From: Saprospiraceae bacterium
GTDB lineage: Bacteria; Bacteroidota; Bacteroidia; Chitinophagales; Saprospiraceae
NCBI GenBank assembly: GCA_016787525.1
Contig: JAEUUP010000026.1
Location: 88,489 to 152,488 of the forward strand
Reading direction: 5' to 3'
Length of the DNA stretch: 64,000 nt
The notes beneath the pieces were generated by a model. It ran no database searches. It worked only from the letters and a program-made list of their open reading frames with translations, and was not told the DNA's origin. The translations under genes were made by a program, and so were the position numbers. Below are positions 39,848 through 49,390 of the stretch, in pieces. Every line of letters begins with the position of its first letter. Position 1 is the stretch's first letter.

Positions 39848-42598
39848 ATGAGCGATTTTTCTCACGTCGCGAATGCGCATCCACAGTATATCGAAGGTTT
39901 ATACACCGAATATCTGAAAGACCCTAACTCTATTGACCCATCGTGGTCGTTGTTTTTCAGAGGTTTTGACTACTATGCCGACAATAATGGCGGCACAAAC
40001 GGCTCATCGAATGGCAAAACAGCTGTGGCATCGGACATTGGTTCGATTCCTGAAAAAGAACTGGCTGTGATGATGATTATTGACGGCTATCGTCACAGAG
40101 GGCATTTGCTTTCGACCACCAATCCCATCAAAGCGCGCAAAGACCGTGCGCCGCATTTGGAGCTAAAAGATTATGGTTTGACTGATGGTGATTGGAATCA
40201 GCCTTTCATCGCAGGCAATACTTTGGGTATGAAAAATGCCACTTTGCGCCAAATTGTTGACCGTTTGAATGCCATCTACTGTGGCAATATTGGCTATGAA
40301 TACAGCCATATTGACAAGCATGACCAACGTCTTTGGTTGCGCGACCGTATCGAAAAACACTCTCATACTGAGGGGTATGGTTTGAGCCACGAAAAGAAAC
40401 GTCGCATTCTCGAAAAACTCAACGAAGCTGTTGGTTTCGAGGAATTTTTGGGTAAAAAATTCATTGGCAAAAAACGTTTCTCGCTCGAAGGTGGCGAATC
40501 AACGATCGCAGCCATTGATGCCATGATAAACGAAGGGACTGACCAGCGTGTAGAAGAGGTGGTCATCGGTATGGCACACCGTGGTCGTTTGAATGTGTTG
40601 GCAAACACGATGCGCAAGACGTACGAAAATATTTTCAACGAATTTGAAGAAAACGTTGGCGAACTCAGCTATGGCAGTGGCGACGTGAAATACCACTTGG
40701 GCTATTCTTCGCAAGTGGATACCCTCACAGGCAAGTCGGTTTATTTGAAATTATTGCCCAATCCGTCGCATTTGGAGGCTGTTGACCCAGTCATGGTGGG
40801 CTATGCAAGAGCCAAAGCCGATATTTTGTACGAACACGATTACGACCGTATTTTGCCCATTATGATTCACGGCGATGCAGCGGTTGCAGGACAAGGCATT
40901 GTGTATGAAGTATTGCAAATGAGCAATTTACGCGGTTACGATGCAGGTGGCTCTATCCATTTTGTCATCAACAACCAAATTGGTTTTACGACCAATTTTG
41001 AAGATGCTCGCACTTCGACCTACTCCACGAGCATTGGCAACACGATTCAAGCACCGACTTTCCATGTCAATGGTGACGACCCCGAAGCGGTGGTTTTTGT
41101 CTGCGAATTGGCAGTGGCTTATCGTCAGGAGTTCAATACAGATGTGTTTGTGGATATGGTGTGCTATCGTCGTTGGGGTCACAACGAGAGCGACAATCCT
41201 GCTTTCACACAACCTTTGATGTGGCGTTTGATTGAAAAACATAAAAACCCGCGTGAGATGTACGTGGCTCAATTGTCAAAACGCAACGATATGAGTCGCG
41301 AGTTGGCAGAAAAAATGGCAGAGCAATACTACCAAATGCTGCAAGACCGTCTCGATGATGTCAAACAGAAACAAGCCAAATACACCTATCAAGAACCCGA
41401 TTTGGCGTGGCGCAACTTGAAACGAGGGATTCAAATCACCGATGATTTGTACGAAACATCACCCAGTACAGGCATTTCGCGTGAGAAGATTGATAAAATC
41501 ATCACCCATCTGAACACCATTCCAAAAGGTTTTTCTCCTTTGAAAGACATTTTGCGCTACTTGAATGGCAAACAAAAATTGATTGCGGACAACAAAGTAG
41601 ATTGGGGCTATGGCGAACTGATGGCCTATGCGTCTATTTTGTTGGAAGGCAAAAACGTGCGTTTGAGTGGTGAAGACGTGAAACGTGGCACATTCAGCCA
41701 CCGTCACGCTTGCTTTTTCGATGCAGACACCAATGGCGAATACAATCGTTTGAGTACGATTTCCGATTCGCAAGGGTCGTTCTATATTTACAACTCATTG
41801 TTGTCAGAATACGCTGTTTTGGGTTTTGAATACGGTTACGGTCTGGCTTATCCCGACAATTTGGTGTTATGGGAAGCACAATTCGGCGATTTCAACAACG
41901 GTGCGCAAACGATTATTGACCAATTCATTGTCGCAGGCGAGTCAAAATGGGGTCGTCAGAATGGTTTGGTGATGTTGTTGCCACATGGTTTTGAAGGTCA
42001 AGGACCAGAACACTCATCGGCACGCATCGAACGTTTCTTACAATTGTGCGCTGAAAACAATGTGACTGTTGCCAATTGTACAACGCCAGCCAACTTCTTC
42101 CACCTCTTGCGTCGTCAATTGGAGCGTCCATTCCGCAAACCATTGATTCACATTTCGCCAAAGTCGCTCTTGCGTCATCCTGAGTGCGTATCCGACATTT
42201 CAGAATTTGAGACAGGCAACAATTTCAAAGAAGTGATAGACGACCCCTCAGTAAAAACCCCTCGAAAAGTGCTTTTCTGTTCGGGCAAAGTCTATTACGA
42301 TTTGACAGCCAAACGCAACGCCGACAGCATCAACGATGTTGCCATCGTCCGCGTAGAGCAATTGTATCCGTTCCCAGAGACACAGGTCAAGGCTATCATG
42401 GCAAAAAATCCAGACGCACAATATATTTGGGTGCAAGAAGAACCCCAAAACAACGGCGCATGGAGCTATATCGCCACATTCCACAATGATTTGAGCTGGA
42501 CTTATGTGGGTCGCCCTGCTTCGGCATCGCCTGCCACAGGTTTCTCAAAAGTACATGCCAAAGAACAAGACAAATTGGTCGCAAAAGCGTTCGAATAG
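39848..42598 (+). CDS. sucA: 2-oxoglutarate dehydrogenase E1 component
   Basis: The thiamine-diphosphate E1 subunit that decarboxylates 2-oxoglutarate in the TCA cycle; 916 residues, full length. The N-terminal E2-binding helix (YIEGLYTEYLKDPNSIDPSW) is present. ThDP/Mg residues lie in IHGDAAVAGQGIVYEV and the family motif RRWGHNESDNPAFTQP; the C-terminal part has LLPHGFEGQGPEHSSARIERFLQL. A short Gly/Ser/Asn linker near residue 45-55 is typical in this phylum. The repeats at 40366 (HTEGYG) and 42244 (DDPSVKTP) are in frame at loops. sucB is not adjacent on the visible strand; a terminator follows at 42627. Confidence 0.96.
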   Translation: MSDFSHVANAHPQYIEGLYTEYLKDPNSIDPSWSLFFRGFDYYADNNGGTNGSSNGKTAVASDIGSIPEKELAVMMIIDGYRHRGHLLSTTNPIKARKDRAPHLELKDYGLTDGDWNQPFIAGNTLGMKNATLRQIVDRLNAIYCGNIGYEYSHIDKHDQRLWLRDRIEKHSHTEGYGLSHEKKRRILEKLNEAVGFEEFLGKKFIGKKRFSLEGGESTIAAIDAMINEGTDQRVEEVVIGMAHRGRLNVLANTMRKTYENIFNEFEENVGELSYGSGDVKYHLGYSSQVDTLTGKSVYLKLLPNPSHLEAVDPVMVGYARAKADILYEHDYDRILPIMIHGDAAVAGQGIVYEVLQMSNLRGYDAGGSIHFVINNQIGFTTNFEDARTSTYSTSIGNTIQAPTFHVNGDDPEAVVFVCELAVAYRQEFNTDVFVDMVCYRRWGHNESDNPAFTQPLMWRLIEKHKNPREMYVAQLSKRNDMSRELAEKMAEQYYQMLQDRLDDVKQKQAKYTYQEPDLAWRNLKRGIQITDDLYETSPSTGISREKIDKIITHLNTIPKGFSPLKDILRYLNGKQKLIADNKVDWGYGELMAYASILLEGKNVRLSGEDVKRGTFSHRHACFFDADTNGEYNRLSTISDSQGSFYIYNSLLSEYAVLGFEYGYGLAYPDNLVLWEAQFGDFNNGAQTIIDQFIVAGESKWGRQNGLVMLLPHGFEGQGPEHSSARIERFLQLCAENNVTVANCTTPANFFHLLRRQLERPFRKPLIHISPKSLLRHPECVSDISEFETGNNFKEVIDDPSVKTPRKVLFCSGKVYYDLTAKRNADSINDVAIVRVEQLYPFPETQVKAIMAKNPDAQYIWVQEEPQNNGAWSYIATFHNDLSWTYVGRPASASPATGFSKVHAKEQDKLVAKAFE

Positions 42599-42626
42599 TC
42601 TTCAATCTTTGATTGGTTATAAAAAT

Positions 42627-42660
42627 AAAACGAGACTGCCGCACTTGGTGGTCTCGTTTT
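42627..42660 (+). terminator. Terminator after sucA
   Basis: AAAACGAGAC pairs with GTCTCGTTTT, followed by TATTTTTTTT. Confidence 0.85.
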
Positions 42661-42892
42661 TATTTTTTTTGGTCATATCAAGTATAACAAGAGCCATAAT
42701 TGTAAAAATACTTAACCTCACACACCAAAAACACTGTAAAAATCATTTTAGAATTTGTTCTTGATTTATAAATAGGTTCAAAAATAAATAGAGCGTATTT
42801 GTGAAAATTGATGCCTTCTGAACTCTTAGTAAAGTAAGATAATCCATTCATTAATTTCAAACCTTATTTTATGACCAAAACAACTTCTCAAA

Positions 42893-43963
42893 ATGAAAAA
42901 ACGCGCTTATTTTTTTATCTTAAGTTTAGTTATCACCTCTTGTCAAAATGATGCAAATAAAAGTGCCAACAATACAGTAGCTCAATCTGAAATTAAAACT
43001 GAAACCCATGAGTCGGTTCAAAGAGCAGCAAAGACACTAAATAAAAACAAAGATGCACCAATTACTCCATTCAAGAGACCATCTACTGATACATTGACGC
43101 AAGAACCAACACGTATAGAACAGCTAAATGAACCTACAAACGTATTTTTTTTGGCTCAAAACACAGTTTCTTCTCGTAAAATCATTCGAACAGCGCAGGT
43201 GAAAACCAAAGTGAAAAATACTGAGGGGGCAACTTATCAGATAGAACATATCACACAAAAATGGCGTGGCTTCGTCACTGCAAATAATCTCCAAAATCGG
43301 ATAGTCAAACAGGAAGTCGTGAATATTTCGACCGATTCAATGCTTCAAATTACGCATTCGGAAGCGGTTAATACACTCATCATTCGAGTACCCAGCCTAC
43401 GATTAGATACATTTTTGGCAGAATTGAAGAGTATTTACTTGCGTTTGGATTATCGTTGTGTCAATGCCAACGATTTGACATCAACATTTTTAACCAATCA
43501 ACTTAAATCCGAACAACGGGAAGAATCCGCCCGACGCATTGCTGCTGCAAGCGATGAGAAAGGTAAACGTTTGGCAGATATTGTTAATGCCGAAACAAAT
43601 CGATTACAATTATCCGACGAATCCATTGAGCAAAAAGTACAGAATGAGGAAACAGATTATAATATCGCTTTCTGTACTGTCCAAATCGAGATTTATGAAG
43701 ATCCAGTGATTACCAGAAACATCGTGCCTTACATTTCGCCCACAATAACCAGTGCGCGTTTTAGCTTTCGGTGTCAACAAGCCTTAGCCAATGGCTGGTC
43801 GTTCTTGTTGAATATTTTTGTAGGTGTTTTGAATATGTGGGCCTTTATTTTGTTGGCTATTGTTGCTTATATTTTGTATCGCCGTGTAGCAGCTTCTATT
43901 TTTTCTAAATTTTCTTTGTCTCGAAAAGATGGATGGACGGATGTGAACCAACATGCCCAATAA
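42893..43963 (+). CDS. DUF4349-type lipoprotein
   Basis: 356 residues with a lipobox (VITSC, Cys17) and a disordered Thr/Asn/Lys-rich stretch to about residue 95. A DUF4349-like domain follows: RKIIRTAQVKTKVKNTEGAT, a GFVTANN block, IIRVPSLRLDTFLAEL, then a coiled-coil region (SEQREESARRIAAASDEKGKRLADIVNAE) and DYNIAFCTVQIEIYED. One membrane segment near residues 305-328 (WSFLLNIFVGVLNMWAFILL) precedes a short basic tail. DUF4349 proteins are envelope-associated and of unknown function. The repeat at 43219 encodes the NTEG of the first strand. Confidence 0.75.
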   Translation: MKKRAYFFILSLVITSCQNDANKSANNTVAQSEIKTETHESVQRAAKTLNKNKDAPITPFKRPSTDTLTQEPTRIEQLNEPTNVFFLAQNTVSSRKIIRTAQVKTKVKNTEGATYQIEHITQKWRGFVTANNLQNRIVKQEVVNISTDSMLQITHSEAVNTLIIRVPSLRLDTFLAELKSIYLRLDYRCVNANDLTSTFLTNQLKSEQREESARRIAAASDEKGKRLADIVNAETNRLQLSDESIEQKVQNEETDYNIAFCTVQIEIYEDPVITRNIVPYISPTITSARFSFRCQQALANGWSFLLNIFVGVLNMWAFILLAIVAYILYRRVAASIFSKFSLSRKDGWTDVNQHAQ

Positions 43964-43972
43964 ACACGAATC

Positions 43973-44030
43973 AACCCAAAAATGAAAACGAGACAGCCTG
44001 TCAGGGTAGCCTCGTTTTCATTTTTGGGTT
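43973..44030. terminator. Bidirectional terminator, 20-bp stem
   Basis: AACCCAAAAATGAAAACGAG (43973-43992) is perfectly complementary to 44011-44030; it lies between the convergent DUF4349 and TonB-receptor genes. Confidence 0.9.
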
Positions 44031-44117
44031 CATATAAAATACAGCATCAGAGACAATAATTTTAAAGCATCTCACTCAAAACAGTGAGTTATTACCTCGT
44101 TTGCATAACATCAGCTA

Positions 44118-46472
44118 TTATACTTTTTTCTTCTGTTGCCACTTATAATTCCATGTAATAGATGGAATGATTGGGAAAATCGTGACCTGTTGTGCTGTAG
44201 CTTTGGCAGTGCCTTTTTCAAAAGATTGCTGAATATCGTAGTAAACAAAAAACGGATTCCAACGATTGTAAAAATTATAAACAGAAAATGTCCAACTGGA
44301 TTTGAAACCCACCTTATCGGGCTTAGGTGTATAAGTTGCACCAAAGTCGGCACGGTGATAATTGGGTAAACGCAGCGAGTTGCGGTCTCCATATTCGACA
44401 TTGAGTTTTTGATCAATAAAATAAAGGTGTTTCAAAGGCGTAAAAGAGTTGCCTGTCGAAAACACGAAATTGGCGGATAAATCCCATTTGCGATGAATGG
44501 CATAATTTGACACAACTACAACATCGTGAATGCGGTCATATACTGAGGGGTACACGCGACCGCCATTTATGTCAGGAAACTCACGCAAGGTGCGCGACCA
44601 TGTGTAGCCAATCCACCCATTGAGCCGGCCTTTGGCTTTTTTGATAAAAAATTCTGCACCATAAGCTCGTCCGTTGCCAAAAACAAAGGATTTTTCGACA
44701 TCTTCAGCTTGTTTAGGCACATAGTTTTCAGGATAATCAATCTGATTGCGCAAGTTTTTGTAATAAACTTCAATTGAGGTTTCCCACATGTTGTCGTCAA
44801 AATTGTGGAAATAACCCATGGCATACTGTATGCCGCGCTGAGGTTGCACCAATTCTGAACTCAAAACCCACACATCGGATGGAAACGAGCTTGTCGAGTT
44901 GGATACCAAGTGCAAATATTGAGTGGTCATCGTCACACCAAATTTTAAAGAACTCACGCCATTGTTCATTTTGTAAGTGCCTGTCAAGCGCGGTTCGATG
45001 CCACCATAAACTTTTGCCACTTCGCCTTTTGCGAAGGTTTTCCCTGTTTTTTCAGATGTATAAGGCCCAATTTGTTGGAAAGCAGACAAGCGCAAGCCTG
45101 CATTCAGCGTCAACTGAGGGGTTGCTTTCCAATCATCGCTGATATAAACGGCGTATTCGTGAGCAAATTTGGGTTTAATTTTATCAGCATTGGTAAACAC
45201 TTGCTCACCGTTTGAACCTGTGGCAATATTGGGTGTAAGGCGGTGATAGGTATAATTGACACCCCATTTTATGCTGTGTTTTACTGAGGGGTAGTAGTCG
45301 AAATCCACTTTAGCATTCCAATCGCGCACGCCCGAATAGACATTGAACTTAAAAATATCTTGTCCGCCGCCCGCCGAAAAATCGTAATCATTGTAAATAC
45401 CACTCACATTCATAAATAAAGTCGGTTTGAAAACGTGATTCCAGCGCAGAGTCGTTGTTGCGTTGCCATAGGGCAAGCGGAAATTAAAACCTCTATCGTT
45501 GGAGTTGAACACAAAGACATCACGTCCAAAATAGCCCGATAAATAGAGTCGGTCTTTTTCTGAAAACTGATAATTGGCTTTAGCGTTTACATCATAAAAA
45601 TAATAGTTCGTGCCTGCGAAACGGGTTTTGTCGATAGCGGGTTGTGCCAAATCTAAGCCGTAGGTGCGGCGAGCAGACACAATGAACGACGATTTTTCTT
45701 TCTGAATAGGCCCTTCGACAGTCAAACGGCTCGAAATCAAACCAATGCCGCCTTCCGCTTCATATGCTTTATTATTCCCTTCTTTCATCTGAATATCTAA
45801 AACCGACGATAGGCGACCACCGTATTGAGCTGGCATTCCGCCTTTTATCAAGGTCGTATTTTTGATGGCATCGGCATTGAAAACAGAGAAAAAACCCAAT
45901 AAATGTCCTGGATTATAGACAATCGCTTCGTCCAAAAGCACTAAATTTTGATCAATGCCACCACCACGCACATAAAAACCCGAGCTACCTTCCATTGATT
46001 TTACACCTGGCAACAGCTGAATCACCTTCAAAACATCAGCTTCTCCGAACAAAACGGGCGTTTTTTTGATATTTTCGATAGGTAAAGTGACTGTTCCCAT
46101 TTCTGTTTTAGAAACATTCTTATCTTTATCTTCGGCAGTGATGACGACTTCTTGCAATTCCACCCCCTCAGTAAGATTGGCATTTAGCGTTTGGTCAGCC
46201 GCCAATTCCACTTTTATTTCTTTATCTTGAAAACCGACAAAGCTGAATTTTATGGCATAGTTTCCCTTAGGTAAAGTGAGCGAATAGAAACCATAAGTGT
46301 TCGTAGCTGCGCCTTGAAGTTTATTCTCTTTGTTATAGACATTGACACCAATCAAAGTTTCGCCAGAACGTGCGTCTTTGACATAGCCAGACAAAGTAAA
46401 ATTTTGTGAAAAAGTGGCATTTAAAGCTAAAAAACTCAAAATGCAGGTGAGTAAAAAAAGTCGGGTGTTCAT
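44118..46472 (-). CDS. TonB-dependent outer-membrane receptor
   Basis: 784 residues, an outer-membrane active importer. The signal peptide (1-22) ends NATFSQ. A carboxypeptidase-regulatory-like domain (about 24-110, TLSGYVKDARSGETLIGVNVYN) is typical of Bacteroidetes receptors without SusD. The plug domain follows (VLFGEADVLKVIQLLPGVKSMEGSSGFYVRGGGIDQNLVLLDE split over about 138-190), then the barrel to the C-terminus. No SusD-like gene is adjacent, so this is probably not a glycan SUS system; the substrate is unknown. Repeats: 46164 (NLTEGVE), 45282 (YYPSVKH), 44541 (VYPSVYD) and a near match at 45112 (ATPQL). TAGCTTTG at 46506-46499 is a likely -7 box. Confidence 0.9.
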   Translation of the reverse strand: MNTRLFLLTCILSFLALNATFSQNFTLSGYVKDARSGETLIGVNVYNKENKLQGAATNTYGFYSLTLPKGNYAIKFSFVGFQDKEIKVELAADQTLNANLTEGVELQEVVITAEDKDKNVSKTEMGTVTLPIENIKKTPVLFGEADVLKVIQLLPGVKSMEGSSGFYVRGGGIDQNLVLLDEAIVYNPGHLLGFFSVFNADAIKNTTLIKGGMPAQYGGRLSSVLDIQMKEGNNKAYEAEGGIGLISSRLTVEGPIQKEKSSFIVSARRTYGLDLAQPAIDKTRFAGTNYYFYDVNAKANYQFSEKDRLYLSGYFGRDVFVFNSNDRGFNFRLPYGNATTTLRWNHVFKPTLFMNVSGIYNDYDFSAGGGQDIFKFNVYSGVRDWNAKVDFDYYPSVKHSIKWGVNYTYHRLTPNIATGSNGEQVFTNADKIKPKFAHEYAVYISDDWKATPQLTLNAGLRLSAFQQIGPYTSEKTGKTFAKGEVAKVYGGIEPRLTGTYKMNNGVSSLKFGVTMTTQYLHLVSNSTSSFPSDVWVLSSELVQPQRGIQYAMGYFHNFDDNMWETSIEVYYKNLRNQIDYPENYVPKQAEDVEKSFVFGNGRAYGAEFFIKKAKGRLNGWIGYTWSRTLREFPDINGGRVYPSVYDRIHDVVVVSNYAIHRKWDLSANFVFSTGNSFTPLKHLYFIDQKLNVEYGDRNSLRLPNYHRADFGATYTPKPDKVGFKSSWTFSVYNFYNRWNPFFVYYDIQQSFEKGTAKATAQQVTIFPIIPSITWNYKWQQKKKV

Positions 46473-46498
46473 ACCAAATTATGTTTTGTATAAAAATG

Positions 46499-46506
46499 CA
46501 AAGCTA
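46499..46506 (-). promoter_or_regulatory. Candidate -7 box TAGCTTTG of the TonB receptor gene
   Basis: CAAAGCTA on the plus strand, 27 bp upstream of the receptor ATG. Confidence 0.5.
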
Positions 46507-46806
46507 ACGTTTGACTGTGGTTTTTGGTTTTAGATTTTAGTTAAAACTCGACAGGCAATCTTCCTAAAACGATAGATTTTATTTTTTTGAATAATTTTAT
46601 AATTTTAAGCTTTCTTCAGTTAAAGAAATGAGTTTCCTGCAAAATTGAAGTAGAACATTTTAAATACGGGCAATATTGTTTTTTAAAAATTATTATTTTG
46701 GATGATGGAAAATTTCAGTATAAATATTGGGAATACTGCTCGCAGGCACAGACATCCCATAATTTGTATTTAAGCCACTTATTTTTGCTATCAAACTAAG
46801 TACGAT
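46507..46806. other. Gap between divergent TonB receptor and ATP-grasp genes
   Basis: About 300 AT-rich bp. A TATTTTTG box at 46780-46787 would give the ATP-grasp gene a leader of only about 13 nt. Nothing else is recognised. Confidence 0.4.
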
Positions 46807-48270
46807 ATGACAACGAGTAAAGAGAATCAACTTTTTGAATCCTACACACCGCGTCCACATTTTTGGGACGAAATGGCAACACATACTGAGGGGGTATTTC
46901 GCCCGCATTACGAATCTGTTGTTCAGTTTTTGCAACAACTTCCTTTGGCTACGCTTCATCGAAAAGAAGAGTTAGCAAAAGAATTGTTTATGAATCAAGG
47001 GGTTACGTTTACAGTTTATTTTGAAAATGAAGGTATTGAGCGTATTTTCCCTTTTGATATTATTCCACGCATCATACAAGCCAGCGAGTGGTCGCATATT
47101 GAGAAAGGAGTCAAACAGCGACTCAAAGCGTTGAATAAGTTTCTGAAAGATATTTACCACGACCAGAATATCATTAAAGATGGCATTGTGCCAGCCGACT
47201 TGATTGTAAGTTGTCCACATTTTACAAGAGAAGTGGCTAATATTGATGTACCATTCGATATATATGTACATATAGCAGGCATTGATTTGATTCGGGATTC
47301 AGATGGTACATACTATGTTTTGGAAGACAACTTACGAACACCATCGGGAGTCAGCTATATGATGGAAAATAGGGAAGTAACCAAACGATTGTTCCCTGAC
47401 CTTCTCGCAGAATGTCGTGTGAGCAGTGTTGTAGAATATCCTATTTTGTTGCACCGAAATTTGAAAGCTTTAGCGCCAAGGGCTGTCAGTAATCCTAACA
47501 TCGTGCTTTTAACGCCCGGCATTTACAATTCTGCTTACTATGAACATACTTTTTTGGCACGCTCAATGGGTATTGAACTGGTCGAAGGGCGTGATTTGGT
47601 GGTCACTGACCACAAAGTTTTTATGAAAACAACGCGGGGTTTGCGACAAGTAGATGTGATTTACAGACGTGTGGACGACGAGTTTTTGGACCCTTTGGTG
47701 TTCCGAGGTGATAGTTTGTTGGGTGTCCCAGGTTTGATGTCAGCTTATCGGAAAGGAACGGTTGCTATCGTTAACGCCGTGGGCAATGGGGTTGCGGACG
47801 ACAAAGCCATATACGCTTATGTACCAGATATGATAAAATATTATCTGAACGAGGAAGCTATCTTGAAAAATGTTCCCACTTTCAGAATGCAAATCGAAGA
47901 TGACCGCCAACATACTTTCAATAATATGCACAATATGGTCATCAAACGCACCAACGAGTCAGGTGGCTATGGTATGGTGATGGGTAATAAAGCAACTGAG
48001 GAAGAGTTAGAAGCGACAAAAAAAGCGATTTTGGAAGACCCTCGTTCATTCATTGCACAACCTATCATACGGCTTTCAACAGTACCTTGTTTGTTGGGTG
48101 ATAGCTTGCAACCACGGCATGTGGACTTGCGACCTTACGCTCTTTGCGGACCGAATGGTATTGATGTTGTACCGGGTGGCTTGACGAGAGTGGCTTTGCG
48201 AGAGGGTTCTTTGGTCGTCAATTCATCGCAAGGTGGTGGTTCAAAAGATACATGGGTTTTAGAAAGCTGA
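46807..48270 (+). CDS. Circularly permuted type-2 ATP-grasp protein
   Basis: 487 residues of the CP_ATPgrasp_2 family, predicted to ligate a carboxylate to an amine using ATP. Family blocks: FDIIPRIIQASEWSHIEKGVKQR near 81-103, LNKFLKDIYHDQNI, YYVLEDNLRTPSGVSYM (metal/ATP loop), VDVIYRRVDDEFLDPLVF, NAVGNGVADDKAIYAYVP, and KRTNESGGYGM near 385. It is the first gene of a same-strand trio with an alpha-E protein and a transglutaminase-like protein, a combination conserved in many bacteria, which points to synthesis and processing of an unknown peptide-like compound. The repeat at 46884 encodes HTEGVF. Confidence 0.9.
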   Translation: MTTSKENQLFESYTPRPHFWDEMATHTEGVFRPHYESVVQFLQQLPLATLHRKEELAKELFMNQGVTFTVYFENEGIERIFPFDIIPRIIQASEWSHIEKGVKQRLKALNKFLKDIYHDQNIIKDGIVPADLIVSCPHFTREVANIDVPFDIYVHIAGIDLIRDSDGTYYVLEDNLRTPSGVSYMMENREVTKRLFPDLLAECRVSSVVEYPILLHRNLKALAPRAVSNPNIVLLTPGIYNSAYYEHTFLARSMGIELVEGRDLVVTDHKVFMKTTRGLRQVDVIYRRVDDEFLDPLVFRGDSLLGVPGLMSAYRKGTVAIVNAVGNGVADDKAIYAYVPDMIKYYLNEEAILKNVPTFRMQIEDDRQHTFNNMHNMVIKRTNESGGYGMVMGNKATEEELEATKKAILEDPRSFIAQPIIRLSTVPCLLGDSLQPRHVDLRPYALCGPNGIDVVPGGLTRVALREGSLVVNSSQGGGSKDTWVLES

Positions 48271-48325
48271 TAATAATATCAATAATAAATAATTGTCTGT
48301 CAATATTTTACAGGAAGGTATAAAA

Positions 48326-48335
48326 TACTGAGGGG
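48326..48335 (+). repeat. TACTGAGGGG-family copy between ATP-grasp and alpha-E genes
   Basis: Exact 10-mer followed by TC in the 94-bp intergenic gap, 30 bp before the alpha-E start. Confidence 0.85.
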
Positions 48336-48364
48336 TCTTATTTTCCAATAAAAAACGAGAAACT

Positions 48365-49303
48365 ATGTTAAGTCGAATAGCAGATTCACTCTTTTGGATG
48401 ACACGCTATGTGGAGCGTACAGATGGCATTTTACGAATGCTGAAAATAAATTTTATCACTTCATTAGATAGAACAGGCGAAGGAGGATTTAGTTGGCAAC
48501 CTGTTTTGAAGGTATTTGCACATCTGCCTGATGAACAATTGAAAGCGTTCAGTCATAGTTCTGACGATGTGTTGCGATACATGATAACCAGCCGTGAGAA
48601 CAACAACTCGATCCGAAACATTATTGCTCGAGCGCGCGAAAATGCACGCGGTATGCAAGACCATATCACCAAAGAAGCTTGGGAATGTATGAATGAGTTT
48701 TATCACTACGTCAATAGTCCTGATATTGAAAAAGCCATCGAGCGCGATGAGCAAGTGGTGATGTTGAGCAGATTGATAGAGCGGTGCTTGCTCTACTATG
48801 GGGTGATGGAGGTTACAATGCCCCGTGGTCAAGGGTGGAACTATATGAATTTGGGCAAATTTATCGAAAGGGGTATTCAGACCGTGGACATTTTGGATGT
48901 CAAATTCAACGACATCAGCTACAATCTGGATGACCCAATGGATATACCCTATTATCGTAATTTATTGCTGTCGTTGAGTGGCTACGAATTGTACCTCAAA
49001 TCGTATCGAACTGGGTTGGATAGCCAAAACGTGGTGGATATGGCTTTGCTCAATACGGATTTCCCACGTTCAGTTCTTTATTGTCTGATTCGATTGGACC
49101 GCACAATCAGAGGTATGACTCACGAAAATATGGAGGCAACCCCGCAATTACAAAAAATAATCGGTCGCTTACGCTCCGCAGTCGAATACTCTGATATGGA
49201 TACCATTGCGGAGAAGGGTTTACACGATTTTTTAGCGGAAGTGAAAAATGACCTTTATGGCTTTAGCAATGCGTTGAGCCGTAGTTATTTTGCTTACAAT
49301 TAA
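48365..49303 (+). CDS. Alpha-E domain protein
   Basis: 312 residues, all-helical. The start MLSRIADSLFWMTRYVERTDGILRML is the diagnostic opening of alpha-E (DUF403) proteins. Further conserved blocks are the ENARGMQDHITKEAWECMNEFYHY helix and FIERGIQTVDILDVK. The Glu/Arg-rich helices may form an active or binding site, but the activity is unknown. It lies between the ATP-grasp and transglutaminase-like genes on the same strand, as in many other genomes; the gap to the ATP-grasp gene is 94 bp. Confidence 0.9.
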   Translation: MLSRIADSLFWMTRYVERTDGILRMLKINFITSLDRTGEGGFSWQPVLKVFAHLPDEQLKAFSHSSDDVLRYMITSRENNNSIRNIIARARENARGMQDHITKEAWECMNEFYHYVNSPDIEKAIERDEQVVMLSRLIERCLLYYGVMEVTMPRGQGWNYMNLGKFIERGIQTVDILDVKFNDISYNLDDPMDIPYYRNLLLSLSGYELYLKSYRTGLDSQNVVDMALLNTDFPRSVLYCLIRLDRTIRGMTHENMEATPQLQKIIGRLRSAVEYSDMDTIAEKGLHDFLAEVKNDLYGFSNALSRSYFAYN

Positions 49304-49314
49304 TGATTGGAGGC

Positions 49315-49344
49315 TTGTAGTTATACTTCTTTCTTTTACTTTTG
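49315..49344 (+). promoter_or_regulatory. Promoter of the transglutaminase-like gene
   Basis: TTG (49315-49317), 19-bp spacer, TACTTTTG (49337-49344), just after the alpha-E stop. RNA would start near 49351, so the in-frame ATG at 49307 is not the start. Confidence 0.6.
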
Positions 49345-49390
49345 CACAAAACGAAACACGATTAACCAAATATTTGGAATAAAAAAGGTC

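Noticed and set aside
44118..46472. SusC/SusD polysaccharide utilisation locus
   Set aside because: No SusD-like lipoprotein or glycoside hydrolase lies beside the TonB receptor; the GH13-like gene is 11 kb away and cytoplasmic.
49307..49390. Upstream ATG at 49307 as start of the transglutaminase-like gene
   Set aside because: A consensus promoter lies at 49315-49344, downstream of that ATG, and the family starts at 49391.
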